In this document: positions 8,699 through 17,205 of the stretch, piece after piece
Layout of the letters: each line of letters opens with the position of its first letter
Position numbering within the stretch: position 1 is the first letter of the stretch
NCBI GenBank assembly: GCA_900313015.1
Contig: OMPR01000009.1
Location: 233,495-297,494 of the forward strand
Direction of reading: 5' to 3'
Source: Rhodobacteraceae bacterium EL53
Lineage (GTDB): Bacteria > Pseudomonadota > Alphaproteobacteria > Rhodobacterales > Rhodobacteraceae
DNA: 64,000 nucleotides
Translations under genes and position numbers: made by a program
The notes under the pieces: model-generated
Database searches by the model: none
Told to the model about the DNA's origin: nothing
The model's input: only the letters and a program-made list of their open reading frames with translations

Positions 8699-9205
8699 TC
8701 AGGATGCGATCTTGTAAGTTCGCCCGCGCCCCTCGACTTTCTGGGAGGTGATAGTCAGGCCGAGGCGTTTTTTCAACGCGCCCGACATCGTTCCACGAAC
8801 CGTGTGAGGCTGCCAATTTGTGGCTGCGGCAATCTCGGCGATCGTTGCCCCGTCGGGTGCTTCGAGCATCTCGATCAACAGCGCCTGTTTGGCGCCCGTA
8901 CGGGTTTTCGGCTTGGCCTGTGCCGGATCAGGCTGCGGGGTTTCCGTCTCGATGCCGATCGCTACCAGCCCCGCATCGGTAGTGAACAGCGTGGTGCCGT
9001 GGCCATCACCGGTCTTACGCCATGTGGGTTCACACTTGCGGATGTCAGCCTCGACCTCGTCTAACAGGCCGTGTGTGATAAGCGGCACGATCACCTTGTT
9101 GGCCGCGCTACCGCGCAAACGATCCGGCAGCGGCAGGGCAATGCGATCGTCCTGTTGGGACGCACGGGACAGGATGAGGGTCTGGGTTTCGGTGAGTTTG
9201 GTCAT
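8699..9205 (-). CDS. DUF3489-domain protein
   Basis: The 168-residue protein begins MTKLTETQTLILSRASQQDD and has a C-terminal winged-helix-like region ('LLIEMLEAPDGATIAEIAAA', 'WQPHTVRGTMSGALKKRLGL', 'GRGRTYKI') typical of DUF3489. A proline/threonine-rich linker joins it to a second helical domain near the N-terminus. Such proteins are frequent in alphaproteobacterial prophages and are presumed DNA-binding. It heads a leftward cluster together with the three small genes to its right, with a 4-base overlap to the next one. Confidence 0.75.
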   Translation of the reverse strand: MTKLTETQTLILSRASQQDDRIALPLPDRLRGSAANKVIVPLITHGLLDEVEADIRKCEPTWRKTGDGHGTTLFTTDAGLVAIGIETETPQPDPAQAKPKTRTGAKQALLIEMLEAPDGATIAEIAAATNWQPHTVRGTMSGALKKRLGLTITSQKVEGRGRTYKIAS

Positions 9206-9417
9206 TGGGTAATTGCCTTCGTTTGGGACAGAAACGGGGCGATGTTCAGGATCGGCCGAGGGTCGGTGCCTACCAGTTCGCAGGCCATGGCCAGCGAAGG
9301 GTAAACACGAGGATCACCGGATTCAGTGAGACCGTAGACGAAGAAATCCCAACCGTAACTCTCGCGGTTGGCCCAGATCTGGGTCGTGGAACTGTTTGCA
9401 TCAAAGATCAAAAACAT
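9202..9417 (-). CDS. Small phage protein, function unknown
   Basis: A 71-residue protein (starts MFLIFDANSSTTQIWANRES) on the minus strand. Its stop overlaps the DUF3489 start by four bases (TCAT on the plus strand), which supports real coupling. It has no membrane segment or recognised motif and is probably part of a phage accessory cluster. Confidence 0.55.
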   Translation of the reverse strand: MFLIFDANSSTTQIWANRESYGWDFFVYGLTESGDPRVYPSLAMACELVGTDPRPILNIAPFLSQTKAITQ

Positions 9418-9509
9418 CGTTCGTCTCCGTGGTGCGGGGCGGCGACTATCGCGGCCCTTCTACCGCTTGAAGCCCCGCGCGTGGCGGGGCGGGCAGGAAA
9501 GGCCGTGCA

Positions 9510-9728
9510 TCATTCGGCGTATTCGCCTTCCTGAAAGGCGCGGTCGCAAATCTCGCGCAGGTTGTTTGAAATGTCGGCCAGATCGCCAACATGGCCCCAG
9601 TGAATCTCGTCGGGGTTGGCCTGGAAATGCTCATCGCTCAGTGTCTGCAAGCGGGCGAGCATGGTGTTGATCTCGGCTTTGCGGGTCAGGAAGGCAGCCA
9701 GTGCTTTGTCATTGCTGCGGGTCATCAT
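9510..9728 (-). CDS. Small helical phage protein, function unknown
   Basis: A 72-residue acidic, helical protein (starts MMTRSNDKALAAFLTRKAEI). Its start overlaps the stop of the DUF6900-like gene by four bases, so the two are translationally coupled. The helix pattern 'DEIHWGHVGDLADISNNLRE' is regular. The composition fits the surrounding phage genes. No function is known to me. Confidence 0.55.
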   Translation of the reverse strand: MMTRSNDKALAAFLTRKAEINTMLARLQTLSDEHFQANPDEIHWGHVGDLADISNNLREICDRAFQEGEYAE

Positions 9729-9919
9729 ATTGTCTCCCGTGCTGCGGCCAGCCCTGCGGCGTAGGCGGCTTCAAGCGCGGCTTTGACGTCCCAGACCGAA
9801 ACCTCGTGAAAATCGAGGCTGTCGCTTTTGCGCTCTTTCAGCGTCTCGATGAAGAGGTGTTCTTTGGCAATACTGGCCATCAGGTTGGCGGGGGCGGTTT
9901 GGGTGGTCTTGCCTGTCAT
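9725..9919 (-). CDS. DUF6900-like small phage protein
   Basis: The 64-residue protein from the CAT at 9917-9919 contains 'IAKEHLFIETLKERKSDSLD' and 'HEVSVWDVKAALEAAYAAG', the pattern I associate with DUF6900. It is the first gene of the leftward small-gene cluster and is divergent from the terminase operon. The longer open frame upstream in this phase is only the shadow of the terminase small-subunit gene. Confidence 0.65.
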   Translation of the reverse strand: MTGKTTQTAPANLMASIAKEHLFIETLKERKSDSLDFHEVSVWDVKAALEAAYAAGLAAARETI

Positions 9920-10022
9920 GGTCTGGCTCCTTTTCGGTGCAATCAGAATCGCTCTGTTCGCGTGTTCTATCAACGACAATCGAAGCAATAACAGTGCTTT
10001 ATACGGAAGGGCTTGATTGCAA

Positions 10023-10619
10023 ATGGAAGGCCTGAGTGAACGAAAATACGCCGCCCGAGCAGGCCTGTCGCGCGGTGCGATCCAAAAGGCCAAGGCGGCC
10101 GGGCGGCTGGTTTTGCATGCTGACGGCTCGATCGATGCAGCGGCCTCGGACCGGAATCGGGCGGCGATGACCGATCCGTCAAAACAACGTGGCACGACCA
10201 AGGACAAACTCAAACCGGTGCCTGATGCGGCGCTGTCCGCCGTTGGTGAAACCCTGCGCGAACAGGGGCTCTCGGCCCCGGCCTCGGGCGGGAACACCAC
10301 CTTCCTGCAAGCCAAGACCGCCAACGAGGTGTTGAAAGCGCAGGAGCGGCGGCTGAAGCTGCAAAAGATGAAAGGCGAGCTGGTCGACAAGGCTCGCGCC
10401 AAGGCGCTGGTATTCAGGCTGGCACGCGAGGAACGCGATGCCTGGATCAACTGGCCGGCACGGGCGGCGGCATTGATGGCGGCGGAATTGTCGGCCGCGC
10501 TGTCGGAAGCCGGGCAGGATGTAACACTGGAGACAAGTCTGATGCAGAAGATCCTCGAGACCCATGTGCGAGCCCAGTTGGAAGAACTTGGTGCACATGC
10601 CCGGTTCGATCTCACCTGA
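10023..10619 (+). CDS. Terminase small-subunit-like protein
   Basis: The 198-residue protein starts with a winged-helix-like segment ('LSERKYAARAGLSRGAIQKA', 'LVLHADGSIDAAASDRNR') of the Nu1 type, followed by a linker and a long helical region ('LKAQERRLKLQKMKGELVDK') ending in 'VRAQLEELGAHARFDL'. In lambda-like phages this subunit recognises the packaging site and recruits the large subunit. Its end overlaps the terminase large-subunit start. The ATG at 10023 is preferred over an upstream TTG at 10017. Confidence 0.8.
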   Translation: MEGLSERKYAARAGLSRGAIQKAKAAGRLVLHADGSIDAAASDRNRAAMTDPSKQRGTTKDKLKPVPDAALSAVGETLREQGLSAPASGGNTTFLQAKTANEVLKAQERRLKLQKMKGELVDKARAKALVFRLAREERDAWINWPARAAALMAAELSAALSEAGQDVTLETSLMQKILETHVRAQLEELGAHARFDLT

Positions 10620-12564
10620 AACCACAACTGGCATCGGGGAATTCGACGGACACGATGATCTGCGCCGTGCCTGGGCGGAAGGGCTGCAACCCGATGCTGA
10701 TCTGACGGTGTCCGAATGGGCCGATCAATACCGGATGCTGGCCTCGCGCGCCTCGGCCGAGCCCGGACGTTACCGCACCGGGCGCACACCCTACATGGGC
10801 GAGATCATGGATGCGCTCTCGCCCAGCCATTCGGCCCAGCGGGTGGTGTTCATGAAGGCGGCGCAGGTGGGTGCGACAGAAGCGGGCAATAATATGATCG
10901 GGTTTGTGATTGCCCATGCGCCGGGTCCGATGCTGGCGGTGCAGCCGACCGTGGAACTGGCCAAGCGTAATTCGCGGCAGCGGATCGACCCGCTGATTGA
11001 GGAAAGCGCGTCCTTGCGCGAACGGGTGCGGCCATCCCGGGCTCAGGATTCCGGCAATACCATGCTCTCGAAAGAATTCGCGGGCGGGATTTTGATCATG
11101 ACCGGGGCGAACTCGGCCGTGGGCCTGCGTTCGGCCCCGGCTCGTTACATCTTTCTCGACGAGGTCGACGCCTATCCGGCCTCGGCCGACGAGGAAGGCG
11201 ATCCGGTCAGTTTGGCTGAGGCGCGGTCTCTGACCTTCGCGCACCGGCGCAAGGTATTTCTGGTGTCAACGCCAACGGTAAAAGGGGTGAGCCGGATCGA
11301 ACGGGAATATGAGGCTTCGGACCAGCGCCGGTATTTTGTGCCGTGCCCGCATTGCGGGGAACGGCAATGGCTGAAGTTCGAACGGTTGCGCTGGGACAAG
11401 GGCCAGCCGGAAACGGCAGCCTATCAATGCGAAACCTGCGAAGAACCGATTGCCGAACACCACAAGACGGCAATGCTGGAAGCAGGCGTTTGGCGGGCAA
11501 CAACGGAAAGCGCGGACCCGACCACGGTTGGCTATCACCTCTCGGCGCTTTATTCCCCGGTTGGTTGGCTCAGCTGGGAAAGGATCGCACGCAGCTGGGA
11601 GGCGGCGCAGGGATCGGATGATGCCATTCGTGCTTTCAAGAACACCATCCTCGGTGAAACCTGGGTGGAGAGCGGCGAAGCGCCGGACTGGCAGCGGCTG
11701 CTCGACCGTAAGGAAGAGTGGAGTGCAGGCACCGTGCCCTCAAACGCGCTGTTCCTGACGGCGGGCGCGGATGTGCAAAAGGACCGGATTGAGGTCGATG
11801 TCTGGGCCTGGGGCCGTGGGCTGGAAAGTTGGTTGATCGACCACATCGTCATCGAGGGTGGTCCGGGATCGGAAGCCTGCTGGAATGGCCTCACCGATTT
11901 GCTTGGCCGGACATGGCAACATGCCAATGGCAGCCAGATGACCATCGCACGGCTGGCCGTCGACACCGGCTATGAAACCCCGGCGGTTTATGGCTGGGCT
12001 CGGAAAGTTGGCTTTGGCCAGGTGGCGCCAGTGAAGGGTATGGAAGGGTTCAATCGCGCCAGCCTGGTGTCGGGTCCGACGTTTGTGGATACGACCATTG
12101 CAGGCAAACGGTTGCGCCGTGGGGCGCGGCTGTGGACCGTGGCGGTCTCGACGTTCAAATCCGAGACCTACCGGTTCTTGAGGTTGCAACGGTCAACACC
12201 GGAGGAGCTGGCAGCCGGAACGGATTATCCGCCCGGAACCCTGCACCTGCCGGGCTGGATCGACAGCGAATGGCTGAAGCAACTGGTCGCCGAGCAACTG
12301 GTGACGGTGAGGAACAAACGCTGCTTTGCCCGGCTGGAATGGCAGAAACTGCGTGAACGCAACGAGGCGCTCGATTGCCGGGTTTATGCCCGTGCGGCCG
12401 CGTGGATCCTTGGAGCGGATCGCTGGTCGGACAAACAGTGGGATGAGCTAGAGCGGCAGGTGGCGGCTCCAGATGCCGAGGTCGGCACAGGCACGGTGAG
12501 AGCCGTGCGCCAAAACCGCCCCGCGAACCAGCGCCGTTCGGTGCGCTCGAATTACATGAGGTAA
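10597..12564 (+). CDS. Terminase large subunit, GpA family
   Basis: The protein has the packaging ATPase of lambda GpA-type terminases: a Walker A-like 'FMKAAQVGATEAGNN' near residue 85 and Walker B 'YIFLDEVDAYP' near residue 184. A zinc-ribbon-like pair CPHC/CETC follows near 250-285, then the C-terminal nuclease with 'GADVQKDRIEVDVWAW' near residue 390. It cuts concatemeric DNA and pumps it into the prohead. The ATG at 10597 gives 655 residues; an in-frame ATG at 10564 is further inside the small-subunit gene. The frame is complete although the capsid it should serve is missing. Confidence 0.93.
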   Translation: MPGSISPETTTGIGEFDGHDDLRRAWAEGLQPDADLTVSEWADQYRMLASRASAEPGRYRTGRTPYMGEIMDALSPSHSAQRVVFMKAAQVGATEAGNNMIGFVIAHAPGPMLAVQPTVELAKRNSRQRIDPLIEESASLRERVRPSRAQDSGNTMLSKEFAGGILIMTGANSAVGLRSAPARYIFLDEVDAYPASADEEGDPVSLAEARSLTFAHRRKVFLVSTPTVKGVSRIEREYEASDQRRYFVPCPHCGERQWLKFERLRWDKGQPETAAYQCETCEEPIAEHHKTAMLEAGVWRATTESADPTTVGYHLSALYSPVGWLSWERIARSWEAAQGSDDAIRAFKNTILGETWVESGEAPDWQRLLDRKEEWSAGTVPSNALFLTAGADVQKDRIEVDVWAWGRGLESWLIDHIVIEGGPGSEACWNGLTDLLGRTWQHANGSQMTIARLAVDTGYETPAVYGWARKVGFGQVAPVKGMEGFNRASLVSGPTFVDTTIAGKRLRRGARLWTVAVSTFKSETYRFLRLQRSTPEELAAGTDYPPGTLHLPGWIDSEWLKQLVAEQLVTVRNKRCFARLEWQKLRERNEALDCRVYARAAAWILGADRWSDKQWDELERQVAAPDAEVGTGTVRAVRQNRPANQRRSVRSNYMR

Positions 12565-12566
12565 CC

Positions 12567-12782
12567 GTGACCACACTGGCAGAACTGCAAACCCGGCGCG
12601 AAGCCCTGGCGGCCTCGCGCGCCAGTGGTGTGGCCCGGGTCAGCTATGACGGCAAAACCGTGGAATACAACAGCCTTGCCGAAATCGACCGCGCAATCGA
12701 TGTGCTGGACCGTGAGATTGCCGCCTTGGAAGGCCGCAGGGTGATCCGGCAGGTCCGAGTGACCACAACCAAGGGATTGTAA
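12567..12782 (+). CDS. gpW-like head-tail joining protein
   Basis: A 71-residue protein (starts MTTLAELQTRREALAASRAS) with the helix-strand-helix layout of gpW-type joining proteins: 'GVARVSYDGKTVEYNSLAEI' then 'DRAIDVLDREIAAL'. Its position between terminase and portal is the standard one in lambda-like phages. It starts with a GTG-like leader three bases after the terminase stop, and its last base is the first base of the portal start codon. Confidence 0.85.
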   Translation: MTTLAELQTRREALAASRASGVARVSYDGKTVEYNSLAEIDRAIDVLDREIAALEGRRVIRQVRVTTTKGL

Positions 12783-14266
12783 TGGGCCTGTTTGATGCTT
12801 TTCGCCGCCGGGAGACTGGCGGCCCCAGTGGCGTGCGCGCCCGTCTCGAAGGGGCCATGTCGCGGCGTCGTCTGAGGGGCTGGCAACCACCGCTGGAAAA
12901 CATCAACTCGCTGGTGGCTTCAGGCGGGCCGCGCTTGTTGGCACGCTCGCGCGAGTTGGTTGTCACCAATGGCTACGCCGCCAATGCCTGTGCGGCTTAC
13001 GCGGCCAATCTGGTAGGGGACGGGATCAAACCCTCGTCTTTGATCGAGGACGGGGAATTGCGGGACCAGGTCCAACGCCAGTGGCTGGCCTGGACCGATC
13101 AGGCGGATGCCGACGGACTGACGGATTTCTATGGGCTCCAGGCGATGATTGCGCGCGAGATGTTCGTAGCCGGAGAATGCTTTGTGCGCATCCGGCCACG
13201 TCGAGCAGAAGACGGCTTGCCTGCACCGATGCAATTGCAGCTTCTGCAATCGGAAATGCTGCCGTTTGAGAAGACCGAAACCGCCCCCAATGGCAATCGC
13301 ATCCGCTGCGGCATCGAATTCGACCTGATCGGGCGGCGCGTTGCCTACCATTTTCGCCGCCGCCATCCGGGCGACAGCACGGACAGACGGGACGTGATTC
13401 CAGACACAGCGAGAGTGCCCGCCAAGGATGTTCTGCACATCTACCGCGCCATTGATGCGGGGCAGATACGGGGTCTGCTGCATGTGGCACCGGCCATGGT
13501 GCGGCTGTTTCTGCTCGATCAATACGATGACGCTGAACTCGACCGTAAGAAAACCGCCGCCATGTCTGCGGGCTTCATCACCAAGAATGCGCCAGAAGAA
13601 GCGTTGATGGGAGAAGTGGAAGATACTGGTGAAGGTATTGTTATCGCCAGTCTGGAACCGGGAACTCTGCAGGTTCTGCTGCCCGGTGAGGACATCAAAT
13701 TCTCGAGCCCCGCCGATGTGGGCGGCGGCTTTGAAGCGTTTCAGTATCGCACCTTGCTGGCAATCTCCGCCTCTCTTGGCTTGCCGTATCATCTGGTCAC
13801 GGGCGATGTGCGGCAGGCGAATTATTCCAGCCTGCGCGCCGAGCTGGTCGAGTTCCGCCGCAGGATTGGCCAGTTGCAACACGGGGTGATGGCACATCAG
13901 TTCTGCCGTCCAGTCTGGCAACGCTGGCTGGAAGCGGCGGCGCTGTCGGGCGCGCTCGATCTGCCGGACATGGCCAGGGCCAAACCGGTCCATTGGATCC
14001 CGCCACGCTGGGATTGGGTCGATCCGTTGAAGGATATTCAGGCGCAATTGCTCGGGATCGAAGCCGGGTTGATGTCTCGCCGCAAGGCGGTCGAGGCCAC
14101 CGGCTACGATATCGAGGAGATCGACCGTGAGAATGCGGCGGATGCCGAGCGCGCAGCGGCTCTCGGCCTCAATTACAGCACCAGCCCCAGCGAGACGCAG
14201 GGCGCACGGGCCTCACCGCAAAAGCAGGCTGACCCCAAGCAAACGCCCAAACAATCGAACCAATAG
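12782..14266 (+). CDS. Phage portal protein, lambda gpB family
   Basis: This 494-residue protein has family features including 'RSRELVVTNGYAANACAAYA' early, 'GECFVRIRPRR' and 'VLHIYRAIDAGQIRGL' in the middle, and 'SLGLPYHLVTGDVRQANYSS' near residue 335. The portal forms the ring through which DNA enters the head. Its length is normal and the frame unbroken. It overlaps the gpW-like gene by one base and is followed 9 bases later by the head protease gene. Confidence 0.93.
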   Translation: MGLFDAFRRRETGGPSGVRARLEGAMSRRRLRGWQPPLENINSLVASGGPRLLARSRELVVTNGYAANACAAYAANLVGDGIKPSSLIEDGELRDQVQRQWLAWTDQADADGLTDFYGLQAMIAREMFVAGECFVRIRPRRAEDGLPAPMQLQLLQSEMLPFEKTETAPNGNRIRCGIEFDLIGRRVAYHFRRRHPGDSTDRRDVIPDTARVPAKDVLHIYRAIDAGQIRGLLHVAPAMVRLFLLDQYDDAELDRKKTAAMSAGFITKNAPEEALMGEVEDTGEGIVIASLEPGTLQVLLPGEDIKFSSPADVGGGFEAFQYRTLLAISASLGLPYHLVTGDVRQANYSSLRAELVEFRRRIGQLQHGVMAHQFCRPVWQRWLEAAALSGALDLPDMARAKPVHWIPPRWDWVDPLKDIQAQLLGIEAGLMSRRKAVEATGYDIEEIDRENAADAERAAALGLNYSTSPSETQGARASPQKQADPKQTPKQSNQ

Positions 14267-14275
14267 GGAACCACC

Positions 14276-15319
14276 ATGAAAAACTGGTATTCGATCTGCG
14301 CCCTCAATGATGGCGCGGAAATCTCGATCTATGATGAAATAGGCACTTACGGCGTTTCGGCGAAAACCTTTCTCGCTGGAATCGGTAAACTGCCTGACAA
14401 GGCCCCGTTGATCCTGCGTCTCAACAGCCCGGGTGGCTCTGTGTTCGATGCGGTGGCGATATACAATGCCCTGCAAAGGCACGCAGGCAAGGTCACCGTG
14501 AGTATCGACGGCATTGCCGCTTCAGCAGCTTCCTACATCGCCATGGCGGGTGACGAGATCATCATGCCGGAAAACGCCTCCCTGATGATCCACGATCCTT
14601 CGGGCATGGTGATGGGCACGGCGGCAGACATGCGCGCCATGGCTGAGGCGCTTGACAAGATCGGTGCCAGCCTGCTGCGCGGCTATGCGGCGAAATCCGG
14701 CAAGGCGGAAAAGGATATCGCGGAACTGATGGCCAAGGAAACATGGCTGGATGCCGCCGAGGCGCTGGAGATGGGCTTTGCCGACACGATGTCCGAGCCG
14801 GTCAAAATCGCTGCCAGCTTTGATGTGAGCCGGTTCCAGAATACGCCGCCGGAAATTGTGGAGGCGGTGAAGGCTGCCGATGAGCCAGTAGTAGTGCTCA
14901 CTGAACCCGAACCAAATCCTGACCCAGCGGCCAAGCCAAACCCCGATCCGGACCCCGCGGCCATCCGCTGCGAGGCCATGACCTATGCCAAAACTGTTGC
15001 CGATCTCTGCCACCTTGCCGATCAGCCGCATATGGCAGCGGGCTTTCTCAACTCCGAAACCAGCCTCGAGGATATCCGCAAAGCCCTGATCGACGCCAGG
15101 GCCGCCGAGAAAGGCGCGAAACGCGCGCTCGCCGATGTTGGCCTCGATGGCGAAGAAGCCGCGCTCGATATCCGCGACCTGCGCTCCTTGCTCGATTTTA
15201 TTCGACTGGTGTGCCGTACCGCCATGCAGACTGCCGTGCGCATGATCACCACCGGTGTGATGCTGGCACTGCTCGCCGGGGTTGCGATTAAGATGAAGAT
15301 TTTCGGCGGCGGCCCGTAG
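14276..15319 (+). CDS. ClpP-like head maturation protease fused to a DUF6127-like tail
   Basis: Residues 1 to about 200 are a ClpP-type serine protease: 'LRLNSPGGSVFDAVAIYNAL' near residue 45, the catalytic Ser in 'DGIAASAASYIAMAG' near 85, and His in 'LMIHDPSG' near 105. A Pro/Asp linker follows. The end from about residue 275 ('EKGAKRALADVGLDGEEAA', 'DIRDLRSLLDFIRLVCRTAM', then a membrane helix and 'KMKIFGGGP') is not protease-like. It matches the C-terminus of the small membrane phage protein DUF6127, which normally sits just before the lysis genes. The junction near 15100-15115 therefore looks like an in-frame deletion fusion that removed capsid and tail genes. Confidence 0.8.
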   Translation: MKNWYSICALNDGAEISIYDEIGTYGVSAKTFLAGIGKLPDKAPLILRLNSPGGSVFDAVAIYNALQRHAGKVTVSIDGIAASAASYIAMAGDEIIMPENASLMIHDPSGMVMGTAADMRAMAEALDKIGASLLRGYAAKSGKAEKDIAELMAKETWLDAAEALEMGFADTMSEPVKIAASFDVSRFQNTPPEIVEAVKAADEPVVVLTEPEPNPDPAAKPNPDPDPAAIRCEAMTYAKTVADLCHLADQPHMAAGFLNSETSLEDIRKALIDARAAEKGAKRALADVGLDGEEAALDIRDLRSLLDFIRLVCRTAMQTAVRMITTGVMLALLAGVAIKMKIFGGGP

Positions 15320-15393
15320 CCGTTCGCCTGAACAAGACTAACCCCCAAACAGACCCTCCCATGTGGCGGGTTTCTTCGTTTCTGGAGGACACC

Positions 15394-16068
15394 ATGACCA
15401 CAACCTTTCACAACCATTGGCGCGACGTACCGGAAAACATCTGGCGTTGGCCCAATTTCTCACCCGCAGAATTCGCCTGCCGCGGCACCGGCAAGCTGGT
15501 GATCAACTAACCTGCGCTCGACAAGCTGCAGGCACTGCGCGATCGACTGGGCAAGCCGCTGATCCTTCGTTCCGCCTATCGCAGCCCGGAGCACAACCGC
15601 GCCGTGGGCGGCGCAACCCGCTCGAAGCACATGAATGGGGCAGCCTTCGACATCGCCATGTAGAACCATGACCCGGTCGCGTTCGAGGTGGCGGCACGCG
15701 CGGTCGGTTTCCTTGGGTACGGCTTCTATCCGCGCTCGGGCTTCATGCATGTCGATCTCGGCCCGGCCCGGCAATGGGGCGAACGCTTCCCGGTCCGGGC
15801 GACGGCATTCGCCGAGGACACACCGCCTGCGCGCGAGGTTCTGGCGCAAAGCCGTACCATGAAAGGCGGCGGCGCGGCGGGAGTAGCGACTCTGGGTGCT
15901 GCTGGTGTCGAGGTCGCGCAGAGTGTTCTGGCCGAGACCCAAGCCGCCGTCCTGCCGTTCGTCCCGTATCTCGACACGCTTCGCTGGGTGTTCATTGCCG
16001 TGGCGCTCGGTGGGATCGCCGTCACAATCTACGCGCGGCTGGATGATTGGAAGCGGGGGCAGCGATGA
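15394..16068 (+). pseudogene. Peptidase M15-type endolysin with two in-frame stops
   Basis: A single frame from the ATG at 15394 to 16068 (224 codons) is broken by TAA at 15508-15510 and TAG at 15661-15663. The segments read as a D-Ala-D-Ala carboxypeptidase-like M15 lysin: 'NFSPAEFACRGTGKLVIN', then 'PALDKLQALRDRLGKPLILR', then 'GATRSKHMNGAAFDIAM' with the zinc His/Asp, and 'GFMHVDLGP' with the last His. The C-terminus has a membrane helix ('LRWVFIAVALGGIAVTIYA'), as in lysins of this phage type. The protein would degrade peptidoglycan at lysis. Two stops make it inactive. Confidence 0.85.
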
Positions 16069-16322
16069 TTGCCACTTTGCTCAGCGGGATTGCTGCCAGT
16101 CCATGGGCGCGGGTCGCGCTGCGCTACAGTGCGATCGCCTTCACCATCGTCCTGTTCCTGCTGTCGATGCGCCGCGCCGGAGAGCGAACTGGCCGTTTCA
16201 TCGAACGCCTCGAAACCACGGAGAAAGCCAATGAAATCCAACGGCGGATGCTGGAAGCGGCGGCAAGCCGTCCTCGTGATCGCGATGAGCTGGTTGACCG
16301 GCTGCGCGACGGCGGGTTTTGA
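16065..16322 (+). CDS. Small phage protein with one membrane helix (i-spanin-like position)
   Basis: An 85-residue protein starting at the ATGA overlap with the lysin frame. It has an N-terminal membrane segment ('YSAIAFTIVLFLLSMRRAGE') and a charged coiled-coil-like tail ('FIERLETTEKANEIQRRMLE'). This is the layout of the inner-membrane spanin subunit, and the Rz1-like gene starts inside it. The call as spanin partner is inference from layout; no sequence family is recognised. Confidence 0.6.
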   Translation: MIATLLSGIAASPWARVALRYSAIAFTIVLFLLSMRRAGERTGRFIERLETTEKANEIQRRMLEAAASRPRDRDELVDRLRDGGF

Positions 16323-16488
16323 TGCGAACGGTGCCTCGGCATGCCCGCCGGTCGTGGAATACAGCAGAGAGTTTCAGGCACGGGCTGCCGAAGAATTGGC
16401 GGTTTTGCCGGATGGGTCGACTGTCGTAGAAATGATGGGCGACTACGCGGTCATGCGGGAGCAGGCGCGGGTTTGCATGTCAATTTAA
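16231..16488 (+). CDS. Rz1-like lipoprotein, overlapping the upstream gene in another frame
   Basis: The frame from the ATG at 16231 gives 85 residues with a lipoprotein signal: basic 'KSNGGCWKRRQ', hydrophobic 'AVLVIAMSW' and lipobox LTGC. The mature part is short and polar ('ATAGFDANGASACPPVVEYS'). It begins inside the preceding small membrane gene in a different frame, the arrangement of embedded Rz/Rz1 spanin pairs, which fuse inner and outer membranes at lysis. It is the last phage gene on this side. Confidence 0.6.
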   Translation: MKSNGGCWKRRQAVLVIAMSWLTGCATAGFDANGASACPPVVEYSREFQARAAEELAVLPDGSTVVEMMGDYAVMREQARVCMSI

Positions 16489-16517
16489 GCCTGTCGAACC
16501 GACATCTGATCCCGCAC

Positions 16518-17189
16518 TCATTCAACGACGGGATAGAACGGTTGCCCCCAGTTTTCATTTGGGTTGTCCATCATGATGTCGACGAAAACAGGCATCAGAA
16601 AACCCAATATCTCCGCGCCGTCCCGAACCTGCGCCCGATTCACTCCGCTGTTCCAGGTCGAACCGCCGTGAACAAGCTGGTTGCGCAGAACGTAGAGCCG
16701 ATCGAAGACAAAGCTCAAAACACGTGCTGTATCACCGGCCTGAAATGACTGCGCGAATGATCTGGCAGAAGCTTTGAAGCGGTCCGCCCAATCCTCGAAG
16801 CCATCGATTCCGTTGTGGTGCTGCCAGAACGGATTGAAAACATAGCGGTTTTCCATAAGCATCCGAACCGGCCCCGAGAACTGCTGCCAGAGCGCCGTGT
16901 AAATGCGCTGCTCATTATCCAAAGCGACAAGCCGCCCAAAGAAGTCGACAAATGCGGCGCGTTCACCTGAGGTCGCAGTCTGGAACTCCTGCTCGTCGGC
17001 ATAGGCGGCATTGAAAGAGATCCAGAGGAAAATGAAGCGTGCGTCATCATCGTCATCACAAGCCTCTGCACGACCGATCCAACTGATGGCTCGATGGGCG
17101 CGCAGTCCCATCGTTTCGGGAAAAGCGTCACGAATGGCGCGTTGTTTTGCTTTCAGTGTCGCATGGTCGAGACTATTTTTCATCGCCAA
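16518..17189 (-). CDS. HEPN-domain protein, possible RNase
   Basis: The 223-residue helical protein has the motif RNQLVH at residues 169-174, the R-N-x3-H signature of HEPN ribonucleases. An N-terminal helical region ('LRAHRAISWIGRAEACDDDD', 'RFIFLWISFNAAYADE') precedes it. HEPN proteins cut tRNA or mRNA in toxin-antitoxin and anti-phage systems. The gene lies 16 bases after the WYL regulator on the same strand, so the two probably form an operon. The frame is intact. Partner and target are not visible. Confidence 0.75.
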   Translation of the reverse strand: MAMKNSLDHATLKAKQRAIRDAFPETMGLRAHRAISWIGRAEACDDDDDARFIFLWISFNAAYADEQEFQTATSGERAAFVDFFGRLVALDNEQRIYTALWQQFSGPVRMLMENRYVFNPFWQHHNGIDGFEDWADRFKASARSFAQSFQAGDTARVLSFVFDRLYVLRNQLVHGGSTWNSGVNRAQVRDGAEILGFLMPVFVDIMMDNPNENWGQPFYPVVE

Positions 17190-17205
17190 TTCCTATTCAA
17201 AATGA

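Noticed and set aside
9725..10789. Long minus-strand frame of 354 codons over the terminase small-subunit gene
   Set aside because: Only its last 64 codons (DUF6900-like) look real; the rest is antisense to a clear terminase gene.
12920..14047. 375-codon minus-strand frame over the portal gene
   Set aside because: Antisense shadow; the portal frame has strong family motifs.
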